In this document: piece after piece, positions 48,109 to 61,289 of the stretch
How positions within the stretch are numbered: position 1 is the stretch's first letter
How the letters are laid out: the number at the start of each line of letters is the position of its first letter
Origin: Phragmites australis
Lineage: Eukaryota; Streptophyta; Magnoliopsida; Poales; Poaceae
NCBI RefSeq assembly: GCF_958298935.1
Contig: NC_084942.1
Location: 4,533,501 to 4,597,500, forward strand
Length of the DNA stretch: 64,000 nt
Reading direction: 5' to 3'
The notes under the pieces: generated by a model
Databases searched by the model: none
The model's input: the letters and a program-made list of their open reading frames with translations, nothing else
Told to the model about the DNA's origin: nothing
Position numbers and translations under genes: made by a program

Positions 48109-48370
48109 CCCGGCGGCGAACTCACGGCCGGGGAAGTCGAGGAGAAGCAGACGCCTCCGGGAGCCCGAACTCGACGTGGAAGACGACGAGATGGAGGCGG
48201 AGGAATTCCCGGCCCGACCCGGGATGGGGATGCTTGGGGTGTCTTGGGCCGGGAAATCCATCCAAATCCCCATGGTAGGCGTGAAATCCGGGTCCATCCA
48301 AACGAGGCCCAAATTGTACTGTCCCCTAAAAAAGGAAAAACTGTGCAAGCATTCGTGCACCAAGCTCGAT
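47900..48370 (-). other. GC-rich patch with (GA)n and possible orphan first exon
   Basis: On the reverse strand a (GA)n run (48061-48105 on +) is followed within a few bases by an ATG (48044) opening MGFVGDMLGSICSMQ, then a frame continuing to about 47940. A GA-rich leader before an ATG resembles plant first exons (compare SSU72 at 52761-52836). I recognise no family and no downstream exon; the TE nest at 35.8-47.0 kb lies just below and could have displaced the rest. Confidence 0.3.
48061..48105 (+). repeat. (CT)n microsatellite
   Basis: About 22 uninterrupted CT units. Confidence 0.9.
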
Positions 48371-48399
48371 CCTTTTCTATTTTAAGCTTTTTTAACTAG

Positions 48400-49470
48400 T
48401 ATTTAAAAACAAAAACACTTCAACACAGGGACGTTGCAACTATTTTCTACGGTATAAAACAGCTCACGTCACATCTCCGCCTACTCTCCTCCCATCTAAT
48501 AAAAACCTTTAAAATTTAAATAATTTACTCATTTTCGTCGTCACCCTCATTCTCTAGCTTCCTCATCTCCTTATCGTTACAAATATAGAACTCATTTTAC
48601 TAATAAAAAATAATTAATTAATTAAAAGACAAATTAGTATAGAATCTTTTTTTTTTTTTGCTCCAGATATATTCGTTCAACAGTGCTCACATAGTATATT
48701 CATATTTTCGTATCTTAAATTTATACTTAATATTATCATACCTAATATTTATATTTTTATTACAACAACACTAGCTAGCAATATTTAACAGCCACTTAAA
48801 ATGTCTTGTATACTACTGGCACTTTTTTGTTTTAAAAAAGGTCTGAAGGCGTATGTATGGATCCTATTGTCTATTTTGAGAAAATTAATTTCATTTCCTT
48901 TTGAGCTAAAAATTTACATGAATAGCTACTTCATTCATGTAAGATTGCAGAAAGTTTCGCTACAGCAAAAACACCTGAAAGTTACATGCATTCCCGGTGA
49001 TTTCTAGCCAGGCACCAGAATGCATGTCCTGGTCTGCGCTAGCTTTTTTTTTTTTTTTTTTTTGCCTTCCGAATTTCTACCAGCAAACTCCAAACAGCAC
49101 ATCCAGATCAATTTGCATTCACCATCCATTACATTCATCACTCGAGAAAAAAAAAATGAAATAAATACAACACTTGGATGGGTGCAGCATGATTTTGTGA
49201 TGATGCCTTCGATGCAGGATCAACTTCTGTGCCATCCAACAGCAATCAAGCAACGAAAAGGAACAGTTTTTCTCTCTTCTTTTTTAGGATAAGCTCTACA
49301 ATCTCCTTTTGAAATGTTGATGTAGAATTGGAGCAACGCTGCAACAAAGTTGCAGTGCAGCTTCAGTTTTGTGCAGTTTCTTTCTAGAATGCCTAGTTAC
49401 CAACCATCCACACGATACCATAAACTGAGAATGATTCTGCCTCTGTATAACCTGCACGGGGAACTATAAG
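48400..49470 (-). other. Intergenic, then SSU72 3' UTR region
   Basis: 48400-48950 is AT-rich without genes. 48965-49470 lies directly downstream of the SSU72 stop. It shares sequence with 32935-33290 and has a T-run at 49046-49063. Confidence 0.4.
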
Positions 49471-52400
49471 TCAGTAGAATGAGATGCTGTAAGCGAGCTT
49501 CCGCTTGTGCTGCTTCTCGAATGTAGAAATCAGGTCATCGATGATTTCCTCCCAGTCACCAACTCCTTGAAGCTGAGAACAAAAACATGTAAATTTACTT
49601 CCCGTTGCTCACCAAAAAGATGCATGACTTACTTGGTACAGTCAAACTTATAAACAGTAGCTTTACATAACTGAATATCTACCATCGGCAAACTAAGGTC
49701 AGAAATACGGTACCAGAATCTTTCGAACAAAAGCTTAATGGAAAAAATAGTTGTATACACATTAAATCCTACATTGCAATATTTTATTACAACAGTGAAA
49801 AGATTACTGTCACAGTCCATTCACACCACAATATACCGTCAGGAAGGATATTGATATCATTGTAATCTACAAATGTATGTCACATTAGATAGCATTCGAG
49901 GACAACAAGGCAAAAAGGCATTCTGTAATGACAACTGTTTTGGGGTTGCACATGAGGAAACAAAATAAATACCTAAAATACGCATCAGTATATCAAATAA
50001 GTTATGAGAAATGGAAACAATATTACATTTGAGGGTACTAATTTCATAAACGGTTTCTCACTGCCAAAAAGGTGTTTATAGAAATAATTTTTCTACATTA
50101 TTTTTCAAGGGATAAGAGGTCCTAAGGTATGGTCTACTATATATTTGATTGATCATCTAAATTTATGAGGAAACAGGGTCATGCGTCTTCATTTCCAAAA
50201 TACTGTGCTTGGGTTTTTAACAGGTCTATAAATGTTGGCAATGAGATGAACATCAAAGCAGAAAACCACATATACCAATAAACATAACACCCATGAAACA
50301 CAACTGTATGCATTGATAAGGATAAGTGAATTACGTAAGAATTCACCATTGTTGAAAATAACTTGCTATAACCATAGAAGTGGCAGAGCCAGAAATGAAG
50401 GCAAGAATTGGGTAACTAAGTACTACTGCAGTATATCATATATGCTCACGCTGAACGAGGGTGTGAGCATATCCATAATATTTCTTTTTACCATGGTATA
50501 CACGTATGATTGGAAGAAGGAATTTGATTCCTGATATTTGAGACTATTCCATATAAATTTAACTTCACCTCTATGATACAAGCTTAAGCACGTGGGGAGG
50601 TGGCTAATGGAGGTATGGTATGCTGGTGGTTTACAAATTGAGGATCCAATTCAAATATCATGAAAAGCTTTTTTCAGAAATTTTGTGTTCTCTCTCTTTT
50701 TTGTATATGTCAGAGAGAGGTGCTGGTGGGCAGGTTCAGGTGTTTTAGACCCTTACAGAATTGGCCCCGCCTGCATGCCCGGACAAGCGGGTGAGATGCA
50801 ACAAAATGAAAAACCGAGGACTGCCAATTATTAAATTCCTGTTACAGAAGGCCCTAATGTGCTACCTATTTGGAAATGAACAGGAGAAATTCCATTGGAC
50901 AGAATAAAATGTGTCCTTTGTGTCTATTTTGTCTATTGGAGCGAACGGTAGAGAAAACCAAATGTGTCCTTTGTGTGTTTCCTATCCTCATGTTCACAGT
51001 AAGATGGTGTCGTTGTTGTCTTTTCATTGCATATTTGTAGAAATGGATGACTGGATCATGTTATTCTTTGCTGTGTCTAGTTCAACAAGCAGGGGTGAAG
51101 CTAGAATTTAATTGACGGTGGTGCCAAATACACAATCCAAAGTAAATATTGGTCCTTGAGCTCAATTTATCGTAGTGCATATATGGTCAAAATTAGACAA
51201 TTAATACTAAAATTTTGATTTACCCTGGTACTCTGTCACCAGGGTACCACACCCTAGCTTCGCCCATGAGTTCAAGGTAAGGACCCAATGGGCAACCTCA
51301 GACCTGGTGGGGGCCTGGAGAAATTGTCCACCAGAGCAGGAGCACCCTTGGCCACCTCCCCACTCCATTGCCATCCATACCCTCTTGGCAGCCTCTCCTC
51401 TCTTTGTATTCCCTTTCTCCCTTCCTTTTCCCACTCTTTACCTCCCACCACCACCAGCAGCAAATCCATCCTCACCCCCGTCTCTTCACTATCAAGTTGA
51501 GGCTTGGCCTCCAATCAGTGAATGTGCATTGTGTGTATGGAGTTATTGATGGGCACAATGGCTGGGTGCACGGTTGAAGAGATCAGTGGATGACAACAGA
51601 GACCCTCTAAGTATGTTTAGCTTATGCACTAAATATGTTATGTTACTCTTTCATACCTTCTGGCACAACTCTAAAGCAAGCTTTGCCCCAACAACAGCTT
51701 CTTCATGGTTATCTTTGACATCCATATTGATTATAACCACGCTCTTTATCAGCTTCGGCTCACGGCTATTCATATCTGGACACAAATAATTATGGCTTCC
51801 ATTAGTGAATGCCTACACAACCAATGCAATCCACAACACAGGGTTCAATTGTAGCAGCTTGATGAATCTCCTAGACCAAAATCATGCCCTGGTTCAGAGG
51901 TGAATGAATTACCTTCAACGACCAAGTCGAAGACCCTCTCCTCGAAGGTGAGTATCATATCAAACACCCCATCACCGGCATTGTCCTGCCACCGCTGAGG
52001 CGCCAGCTTCACCGAGGCGTTCCTCTTCAGCATTGGCAGCAGCCCGTTCCTCTTGTACCTGGATGGTTCACCACAAAAATGCACTGAGTGCGGGCCGTTT
52101 CAAGTTATCATGCAGGATGCCCAAGAAGACAAGAACTCACACGAAAACAAACGGGGAAAAACAACGTTACAACATTCCTGCGTGCCCAATTCGCCAAGGA
52201 CCCGTCTTGCCCAATCAATTTTTCGCACGGATTTACGTAAGAGAGAGACATTTCGAACAAACCCCCAGAGTTGCACAAGATTAAGATGGTTGCTGTCTGT
52301 TTTCATCAACCCTACACTAAATCTCGCAGAAACCCCATCCCGAACCCTCAAAAGCTCCCACCTTTCCCAAATGAAGCAAGAAAAGAAACAAAACTCTCCA

Positions 52401-52761
52401 AACTCCAAGTGCAAGATCTCCCAAGAAAGAACCAACGGTAGATCGGCAATCAAGAAGGGGACAGGAGGGAGGTAGGACTCGGGAGAGGGAAGAAGACGAT
52501 AGCGAGCAGGTGAGACACGGAGACGTACAGGTCGGGGTCCTTGCGGCGGAGGTCGTCGTAGATGGCGGCGTAGGGTGTGCCGAAGTCGTAGACGTTGGGC
52601 TCGTGGAGGGAGGGGCCCGGGAGCTTGACGTGGGTGCCCGTGCCGTAGGAGGCCACGTCCAGCCCCGCGCGACCCAGCTGCGAGTGTGCCACCATGCTCC
52701 GGTTCATGTTCGACGAGCACACCATAGCGAACCGCCACCTGCCGCTCTCCGCCGCCACCAT
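49471..52761 (-). CDS. SSU72: RNA polymerase II CTD phosphatase SSU72
   Basis: A nuclear phosphatase that removes phosphate from Ser5/Ser7 of the RNA polymerase II tail as part of 3'-end processing. Exons 52761-52529, 52058-51913, 51775-51657 and 49572-49471 total 600 bp and 199 residues, with GT-AG introns. The catalytic loop is V-C-S-S-N-M-N-R-S (Cys15, Arg21; CX5R). YGTGTHVKLPGPS, DFGTPYAAIYDDL and PDLYKRNGLLPMLKRN follow, all typical of the family. FDMILTFEERVFDLVVE holds the second acidic site, and the protein ends HKRKLAYSISFY, the conserved C-terminus. The usual SMEAH after the loop is SMVAH here. Intron 3 is long (about 2.1 kb). Apparently intact. Confidence 0.93.
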
Positions 52762-52805
52762 CTCGGCTCTGCCGCCGCTCGCCGCCGGCGATGCAGGAGG
52801 GATCG

Positions 52806-52808
<3 letters not shown>

Positions 52809-52836
<28 letters not shown>
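52809..52836 (+). repeat. (TC)n run in SSU72 leader
   Basis: About 14 TC units (GA on the coding strand), 48 bases upstream of the SSU72 ATG, most likely in its 5' UTR. Confidence 0.85.
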
Positions 52837-52839
52837 GAC

Positions 52840-55278
52840 CCGACGACCTGTGGCTGCTGGTGTGCTGTGCTTTGAGATTCGGGCGCGGGGCACGGACGGC
52901 CGCGATGGTTTTGTGGTGAGGGGATTTGGTCTCGTCTCGTTCCGGCCCAGAAGTGAATCTATCGTGGGCCAGCTTTGTTTGTACGTGTGTAAAAAGCCCA
53001 CGTCAAGAGCCACGTAAGCACTACCATTGACCATTGGTCAACCAGTCTGAACGGTGACCATAACGGCATGTAAACGTGACAGCCAACCCTTTTTTTCTCC
53101 AGCTTCCTATAGTTCAGCGCTGAAGACTCGAAAGTTTCCAAGCGACGGTATGAACACGTCTTAACTTAGTAGTTTAGAGGAGGGTTGTCCTGGGCAGCGA
53201 TTAGGGGCTTCCTTCATCGCTAGGTTTTGAAGAGTTTCTAAAGGATGAAGGTCGGTCTGGCAAAGGAGGTGGGTGTAGGACTGGAGCAATGGGTGCCACC
53301 GGCTGCGGGTGATGGAGGATTGTTGGATGGATTAGTGTCACGGTAGGGAAGTTTCAAAGTAGAAAGGTTAGGGTGAGTTGTGCCAACACAAGGTTGAAGA
53401 AGAAGTCTACAGTAACAGCAGGTGGAAGAAAGATTGTTGCCCGTTGGATTTCAATCATGTGGCTCTTATTCTTCGACCGGAGGAAAGCTCATTTCCAGGA
53501 AGAATAGCATCGCCCTTTTTTCTCTGCAATGGATGGTTGCACCTAAAAATGGCTTTAGAAGACTGAAATAAGAAGACTAAAAGTTTCAAATATGCGTCTA
53601 TAATCAACGGAAAACTATTAAGAGCCATTGTTTACAAGACAAACAATGGCCGTTTGAATCTGTACTGAAGATGGGCTACCGGAACTTGAAGGGTTCTTAA
53701 TGATTTTTCCATTCCAGCCAAAATATATCATAGACCCCATATATATTCTCCGTTTTGAGCTTGAGCTTGCTCGGACGAATGTGGACATTGGCCTCGGTGT
53801 CGCCGCTGCAGACGCGGTTGCGGAGGCCGGCATGATCATCTTCTTGATCAGATCACTGGCAGCAGCGCAGACGCCGGCGTGTCCTGCCGACGGTTGGACA
53901 GAGGGACCAAGCTAGACCCATGTGGCACCCGCCGCCGGAGGCCACCAAGCTGCTTGGCCCGGGCGGCGCGGGACGATCGGCGGCAGGCAGGAAAGTGAGC
54001 TGCATAAACTCGACTCACCTTACTTGGATTCGCAAGGTGATTCCTGAGGATTGTTTTATTGTCAAACTCAGTGTTTTTTGTTTCGAACGTGTCCGTATGG
54101 GACTGAGTGGATCTACTGTAATTCATAGGTATTCAGCTGAATACTTATTATTTTTGCAAAAATTAAATATATGTAAGTATAAACATGTGTATAAATTGAG
54201 ATAGTGTAAATTCAGTTTCGAGCCAGCCCACAGGCCATGAGCTCATGAGACCGAACGCCCGAACTTCTTCCTACGGTCTGCTCCTGTGAGACCTGACGGT
54301 CCTGACCTCATCTCGTCTCTCCTCTGACATGTGGTGAAGCGCCCTGCAGGCTACAGCTAGGGTTGGGCAGCGGGCGGCAAGCCAACAACATCGGCGAGGT
54401 GGGCGAGCGACTACAGGATCAGGCGGCACTACGATTGTACGACAGGTGGCCAGCCAACTAGGCGGGGGTAGCTCAGAATTGTCGCTTGGACGCGCGTCGG
54501 TGAGCGGCGATAAGACTAGCAGTCAGTCGACAATGTCGTGCTTGTCTACGAGCCGCGAGTGCTGAGCACGAGTTGGACACCAACGTGGCCGTGGCGGTGT
54601 GCTTGTCTACGCCTGAGCGCCTCTGCGGGCGAAGGCAGGACCAGCGGCACCAGCCGATTAACCAACTTGGACGGCCCGACCAGCGACCAGTGGCACTTCG
54701 GCAGGCAGGCAGGCCACAGGCAGCCAGGGCGCTAGCAGTCTAGGACAGACTCCATAGCCTAAAGGTGAGATGATTTGATCCCCCAATTCGGCAATTCTCC
54801 CTTCTCCAATCCTCAATTTACATTAATATCTGCTAGGCTATAGGTGTGACTTGTGTATTTTTGCAATGTAGATTGCAGAACCTTAATAATGAAGAAGAAA
54901 ACGATCGATTTGAAAAGTTTATGGGAAAAAACTGGGAAGGCACATAAGGTAGCTTCCTCCTCAACGCCGGCTACATATGTACAGACTCAGTGTGTGGTCT
55001 TTGTATTAAATTTACACCGTTATAACTCAGATCCACGACAATCAACATCCTAGTTCTTTCTTTTTTACTATGATGAACTTGATAATTTCTAGACATTGAG
55101 AGCAAAAATTTGAAACATCATTTGATCTGTGGATATCTTTGCGTTATGTACAGACATGTGTGCAGTCTTTGGATTAAATTTACACCGTTATAACTTAGAC
55201 CCACAACAATTAATGTATTAGATTTTTTTTTACTATGATTAACTTAATAATTTTTAGGCCTTGAGAGCTAAGGAGGCG
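52840..55278. other. Intergenic, no gene supported
   Basis: Short GC-rich frames occur at 53848-54126 (-) and 54538-54735 (+) but with no domain. The SSU72 promoter should lie in the first few hundred bases. 54850-55060 and 55140-55260 share GTCTTTG.ATTAAATTTACACCGTTATAACT, a local duplication about 190 bp apart. Confidence 0.35.
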
Positions 55279-57698
55279 TGAAAGTGCATCTAGCTTTTAA
55301 ATATGGTTTTGTTAATTAATAATAATATCTATAGAATAATAATATTGTTAAGAATTGTTAGTATGTTGTTCTGCATGGAAAAGAGATATGCATCAAGATG
55401 AATAAGCTCTAAGTGATGTGTTGGGTAAGTTAATGACAATATATATGAACTAATAATGTTGATGAGAATTGTTAGCAGGTTATTACATAAGATATGCTTA
55501 AGTGATAATATATGGATTCATTGAGAAATACCATGAAGATCAAAGATATGCATCAAGATAAATGAGTTCTAGGTGATGCTCATGATAAGAAGAAGAAGAA
55601 GCTTAAGAAGATTGGCAATAAGCGTGAAGACCAAATTATTTGTGAACATCAAGTAACTTAAGGTATAAAATTGTTAATGAAATTTTATAGACTAATCCAT
55701 GTATTTTATGCTTGAGAGTGAGTTGGAATTAGGATTTATAAGAAGGCATGAGTTGAATTGAGATATCAAATATCAAGAGTGAAGAACAAAAAATTGGACT
55801 ACATATATGATAAAATAAATTCATTGAAGATACCGGATACAAAGTGGTTTTCTATGGTAAGACAGTGAAAGGCAAGTGATGCTCGGCTGCGATGGACCAT
55901 CCGGTGGTGAAGGGGAAGCAAAAGGCTTGGCGCTGAAAGACGAGTGAAGGTTTTGTGCCAATGGACAGTGCAGGGTCATGGGAAGCTATGGACAATTCGC
56001 ATCAATCACATGAAGAATCAAGAAGAGATGGTGTGAAGATTATATAAACGTTGGCAACCCTCAAGATTTGAAAGAAGCGGTACTTGAAGATATTTAAAGG
56101 CTCAAGTGGTTCAAACGAGTTTTTCATTTGAATTTGAGTATAAGTATGCCGCACTACTAAGAGGGGTGCAATGTAGAATATTTTGATGTGTCTCAGTGCT
56201 CAAGAGTATCTATCCAACCCAAAGTGAGAGACACAAAACACCCACGAATACCGGATAGTGCTAACTATAGTTTGTGTTGAGAGTTCGCTTTAGGAGTCCA
56301 GTATCATAAGTGTTGAAGTGTCATAATTAGGTTTTGGAGTGTTTCTAGTTTTTATCCAATGTATTTGAGATCATGAATTCAGTTGGGATAGGTAGCCCTC
56401 TGAATAATCTTTCTGTAAAGTCCAAAATCATCGAAATCGGGCATCAGAGTAAAAAGTTATCGTCGTTTTTCAGAAAGTCAATTGTGCTGATTTCGAAAGT
56501 TCCGGATTCTGGGTTGGGGTTCTCTGTCGTGGTTTGAAGTTTTAATCTAGAAGTTCCGGATTGAACCCAGAAGTTCCGGATTCTGTAGTCAGTTCGGAGG
56601 TTTCGAACTTGATCCGAATAGGGATCCTCGGGTGGGTCTAACTCGTGTAATCCGAAAGTTCCAGATTGTACTGTATGTTGGTTTTAACAGCTAGTTTTTT
56701 TTAGTTGGATATAAATACCCCCTCACCCCTCTTTGTGATGATGCTGGTACTCCCACGAAAATACTCAAAGTCAAAGTCATTAGAGCTCTTCCCACTCTAT
56801 TTTAGTGTGAGATTTGAGAAGAAAAGTGAGTTGAGTTGAAAGATTGTAAGATTGAGTTGAAGTGAGCATAACTCCCATCTTAAGCACTCGAGTTCATCGG
56901 CAAGAAGTTTGTCGTTGTGTTTGTTACTCTTGGAGTTTGGAGCTCATAAGCGACTAGGCGTCGCCGGCGAGTATCCAAGGTTGTGGTGTGCAGCGAAAAA
57001 TTTATGAAGACTTCAATTTCGCCTCCACAAGGAAAAAAATCAAGAGTGAAATCCCAAGCTCAAGTGTGACCGAGTTTGGTGAGGAAAATGGTTGAAAGAG
57101 ACACAGTTCAAGTGCGCTCAAACTACTCAATGAAGACGTAGAAACCTCAAGTGATGGTGTCTGAATTTTACGAAACAAATCACGTGTCTCCTCTCTTGTT
57201 TTGCCTGTTCAACTCATTACTCCTCATACTTGTTTTTGCCCAATCTATATGCTCGTACTTGTTTGACTGCAGTTGAACCATGGAATAGCTAGGAAATACT
57301 TCTTAGAACCTATGACAACTTTTGGTTTAAGCTAAAACTCATTAGGCGTAGCTAGATCTCATTATGTTACTTTGTATAGTCGGAAGTTTCAGATTGAACC
57401 TGAAAGTTTTGAATTGAACCTAGAACTTCCGATGAACAGTAATTTCAGAACTTTCATTAGAATTTTGTTGCATATCTTGCTAGATTTGAATAATCTTTGT
57501 CACACCCTAGAATTGTAAGATTCATACTTATTTAGGGTGATTGTGTATTAGTTGGGCCTAGCATATTTAGGATTTTCACTTAATAAAAATTTGTTAGTTT
57601 TATTTTTTCACTGCAAGTTTATGCCAACGGTATAAGGGGATAAATTTTTATAAAAACGTATATTCATCCTTCCTCTAGATGATATTATTGTCCTTTCA
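55279..57698 (+). mobile_element. Solo LTR, old, with repeated AGTTCCGGATT motifs
   Basis: 2,420 bp with TGAAAG at the start and CTTTCA at the end (perfect 6-bp inverted termini). The start TGAAAGTGCATCTAGC and a decayed ATTCATCCTTCCTCTAG near the end are those of a widespread grass LTR family, related in layout to the solo LTR at 22456-24103. TATA-like ATATAAATACCCCC at about 56709-56722. Several copies of AGTTCCGGATT(C/G) lie upstream (56490-56660), and weaker ones at 57380-57435. No clear duplication remains, so it is older or truncated. Confidence 0.6.
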
Positions 57699-58693
57699 GT
57701 ATGACTTATTTTAACTTTGTTTTAATAAGATAATGGATAGACTAACAATAAATAAGTACTTTAAAAAACCATCATGATGCCAAATGGAAGTACAGGGTAA
57801 CTCAGATTGGTGGCATCCCAGCAGTTGTGGGCGTGCGAGCTTGCGCTGTGTGTTCCTGCTTCTGTCCACTTCCACCTCAAGGTTTCTACTTTCTTCAGCG
57901 TATATATGAAAATCTTTGATCCTATACTCGAAGAAAGAAAATCCTTGATGCTTGTCCACAGGGAAAATAGGCAATCCTTGATGCTTGTTCTCAGGTCATA
58001 GTGATGGTAGGTATATACCCTTGATCCAATCTTGGTTGCTGGGCCTGTTCCTTACCGATCTATTCTTTCTTCGAGAAATTATGCGCGATGTTCTTCAGGA
58101 CTTGCTTTACCATGAACCCAAGTGTCAATCACTCAATGTTATCTGGGCACGGACAATGTCAAAATCCGACTTGAATTCGAGTATACAATTCGGCAAAAAA
58201 AAATTAGACAAGCAAAATACAATTCATAATTCAACACGGGTGTCAGAATCCGACTCGGACTCGAGATATCCGATTCCATAAATAAAATTTAGACACTCGA
58301 GATAGCACTGCCATCACTCCAGAACTTTACTTTTTCTCAGTTCCAAATTATGTTTTCTTGTTTGATGCCTGAAAAATTGCTGCTGTTACTGTGTCGATCA
58401 GTTGGTAACGGCAATCCTTTAATTTATTTATGCATCCATTACGATGTGCAAGCACGAACAGATGACAACAACACTGGATGAACTTTACTGCCTTCGATTT
58501 TCCTCTCAAAGAAAAAATACTGAATTTTATTCGATTCTTGTGACAGATCAGTGAGAACAAGCAGTTCCCTTTGAAGAGAAGGACACCAGCACGGACTCTC
58601 TAATTCAGCACAAAGCTGAAAACTGGGATAGATGGAACAGAACAAAGATGGGAAACGACCCTAAGACATCATAACGAGAGAGCTAGAAAAAAA
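57699..58693. other. Intergenic, no gene supported
   Basis: Contains a local duplication TCCTTGATGCTTGT at 57943 and 57973. AATCCGACTTGAATTCGAGTAT (58162) and AATCCGACTCGGACTCGAGATA (58248) are also related. No coding evidence. Confidence 0.35.
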
Positions 58694-59418
58694 CTAGACC
58701 GAAAACTCGATCTTGACGGGGAAAGACGCCGAGTAGTCGCCGTTCTCGATGGCACCGTGCTGACGCCGGACGGCACGACTGTGTACGCTGTCCGCTCCAC
58801 GATGCCAAACGCCCTGCACACGTTCAGCGTGAACCGCAGGCTGGAGGTCCAGGCCGGCATGAACACCCTCTGGAACGCCGCCACCTGCTTGATCGGCGCG
58901 CCGGACACCTCGGGCGGCGGCACAGTGTACACGAGCACGGCGTGGGCGACGTCCCTGTCGCCGTCGTTGATGACGCTGACGTTGAAGCTCACGGTTTCGG
59001 CGCAGGCGTGGCCATCGACGTCGATGGCCGGGACGGCGGACACGCTGGGCTAGTAGCTGAGCCCCTTGCCGTGGCGGCCGGCGGCGGGCACGGTGACGGT
59101 GGTGCCGTTACATCAGGTCTCGTAGAGAAACTTGGTGTAGCTGAGGCCATGACCAAAGGGGTAGAGCACCTCTGTGCCGTCATAGAACTTGTACGTCCTG
59201 CCGGGGTACCCGTGTTTCGGCACGGGGCGGAGATCCATGGATGTCATGGGGATCTGGTAGATGGATTTGTTCTTGTACCATGTCAATGGCAGCCTTCCTC
59301 CTGTTTAATTAGAGCGCGGTAGCATTTTATACATCACATATGCAACAGATGTGCTGAAAAAAAAAGTAATTTTGATAAAAACAAAAAAATCAAAGGACGT
59401 GGATTCAATTACCAGGAT

Positions 59419-59584
59419 TGTATCTTCCAAAGACGACATCGGCAATGACGTTGCCACCTTCACCACCAGGGTACCCAGCCTAGAGGATGGCACTGATCTT
59501 CAGGTTGTTGTGCGCAAAGGACACATCAAGGTGTATCTTCCAAAGACGACATCGGCAATGACGTTGCCACCTTCACCACCAGGG
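59419..59584 (-). repeat. Duplicated 53-bp segment inside the xylosidase pseudogene
   Basis: 59419-59471 and 59532-59584 are identical over 53 bases (coding GGEGGNVIADVVFGRY on the minus strand). The second copy sits where the family has its LVILSGGG segment, so that segment was replaced rather than merely displaced. Confidence 0.9.
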
Positions 59585-60799
59585 ACGATCGGGTTTGGTG
59601 AGGCCGCGGCGACACAGAGGATCTCCTCTGTTTGGTTCTTGGGAAGGAGAAGATCCTCTCGGTTGTTGCCCTCCATCTCAATATGTAGGTTTATGCCACC
59701 GAAGTAGATGCTCATGTCGGCGTGCCGCGAGATGTTCACATCCTTGCTTATACCTTCGCGCGCCGTGATCCTGCAGTAATACCAGTAACATTTTTCAATA
59801 GGTTAAATCCGGTATTGAAGCTTATATAGTTTGCAAAGGTTTCATGCTATTGTCGGATGGTGAACAATGTCACTACTACAAGTTTTTATCCAAGTGCACT
59901 AGGCTGTGTAACCTCTGTCCATGACACTTTCTGGTGTCTCGACGTGCAGGCCGTGAACAGCGATGGCACCGATCTTCTTTGGGTCCAACGGCAATAGGTT
60001 GTTCTCATTCTTGAGGAGCACCATTCCCTGCCTGGCGCCGTCGACGGCGAGGCTCTTGTGCTCGTCAGTGCATATGTCTGTCTCGTTGAGGGATGCGTAC
60101 TGTGGGATATCGTCGAAGTATCCGACCCTCATGAGCGTCATGAACTGGTTCTTGAGAGCGTTGTCGATGCCGGACTCACGCATCTTTCCATCAGGCTGAG
60201 GTAGTCTCCAATCATCTTGCCGTTCTTCTCCTTCCAGCTCTGGCCGCAGTCAAGGTCGAGCCCAGCCTTGAGAGCGGCGGCGCTGGCCTCCGCGCCGGTG
60301 TAATTGAGCCACTTGATGTCATCAGCGATGACTTGGACGGCGTCGCAGTCAGAGACAATGTAGCCGTGGAGCTGCCAGTCGCCGCGGATGGTCTGGGAAA
60401 GGAGGCGTGCGTTGGTGCAAGCCAAGATGCCGTTGACGAGAGGTTGAAGGAGCACATGACGTTGCTGGCGTCGCCCTTGCGGACACACGTCTCGAAGGGC
60501 GGAGGAAGGTCTCGACCATGTCACGCTCGGTGACGCGCACGTCGTAGTCGAAGCGCGTGTGGTTGAGCCAGTTGTCGAGGTCGTAGGCGGCGTAGTGCTT
60601 GAAGCAGGTGGACGTCTTGATCGGCCGGGAGAAGGGGTCGCCGGCGCCGTCGTGGCCCGGGACGTCCTGCATGCCGCGGACGAAGTTGACGGCGTAGCGG
60701 CCGACGATGTAGGGATCCTCGCCGGGCGTCTGCCCGAGCCTCCGTCGACCCGCCTGCCAATGTGGAATGAAGACAACACATACGTGGCACGGAAATTAA

Positions 60800-61289
60800 T
60801 TTGAGAAATTTTACGGTGGTCTAAAATTAATATGAGCCATCTATATTTAGAGTCCAACGGTCCAGATTAACTAGGATACTACTCATTTCTCACCGATAGT
60901 ATAGGTAGTATATGTGAGTAGTATGGTAGTATTAGGATTATTTTTGGGAGAAAAATATATGGTATGAAAGTAATATTTCATTACTGTTTTAATATTTTAA
61001 TCTGTATTTGACATGAGAGTTCATTTGCTACCCATCGGCTAGGGTTAGCGATCCGATGTTTGCGACGTCGATCTAATTGGTTAGCGATCCGATGTTTGCG
61101 ACGTCGATCTTTCTATTAGCAAAAGTATGGTGGATAATTTTAACAAAATTATTATAATTACTAAAATATCTAATTACGTGGTTCATCGGATTAAATTTAT
61201 ACTACCTCCTACCTCTAGGTAGTATGGACCACCATAAAAGAGCTCAACTAATCAATACTATATACTAACCGCGGCGGGATTCGCGAGCG
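60800..61289. other. AT-rich insert inside the xylosidase pseudogene, left part
   Basis: Includes a 33-base tandem repeat with GGTTAGCGATCCGATGTTTG (61044 and 61079, shared to CGACGTCGATCT). No coding sequence. Confidence 0.5.

Noticed and set aside
47919..48399. Arg-Glu or Ser-Leu repeat proteins over the (CT)n runs near 48.1 and 52.8 kb
   Set aside because: Translation of microsatellites, with no family similarity.
53618..54126. Minus-strand frames near 53.8 kb as a gene
   Set aside because: Ala/Ser/Arg-rich short frames without domain, splice partners or start context.
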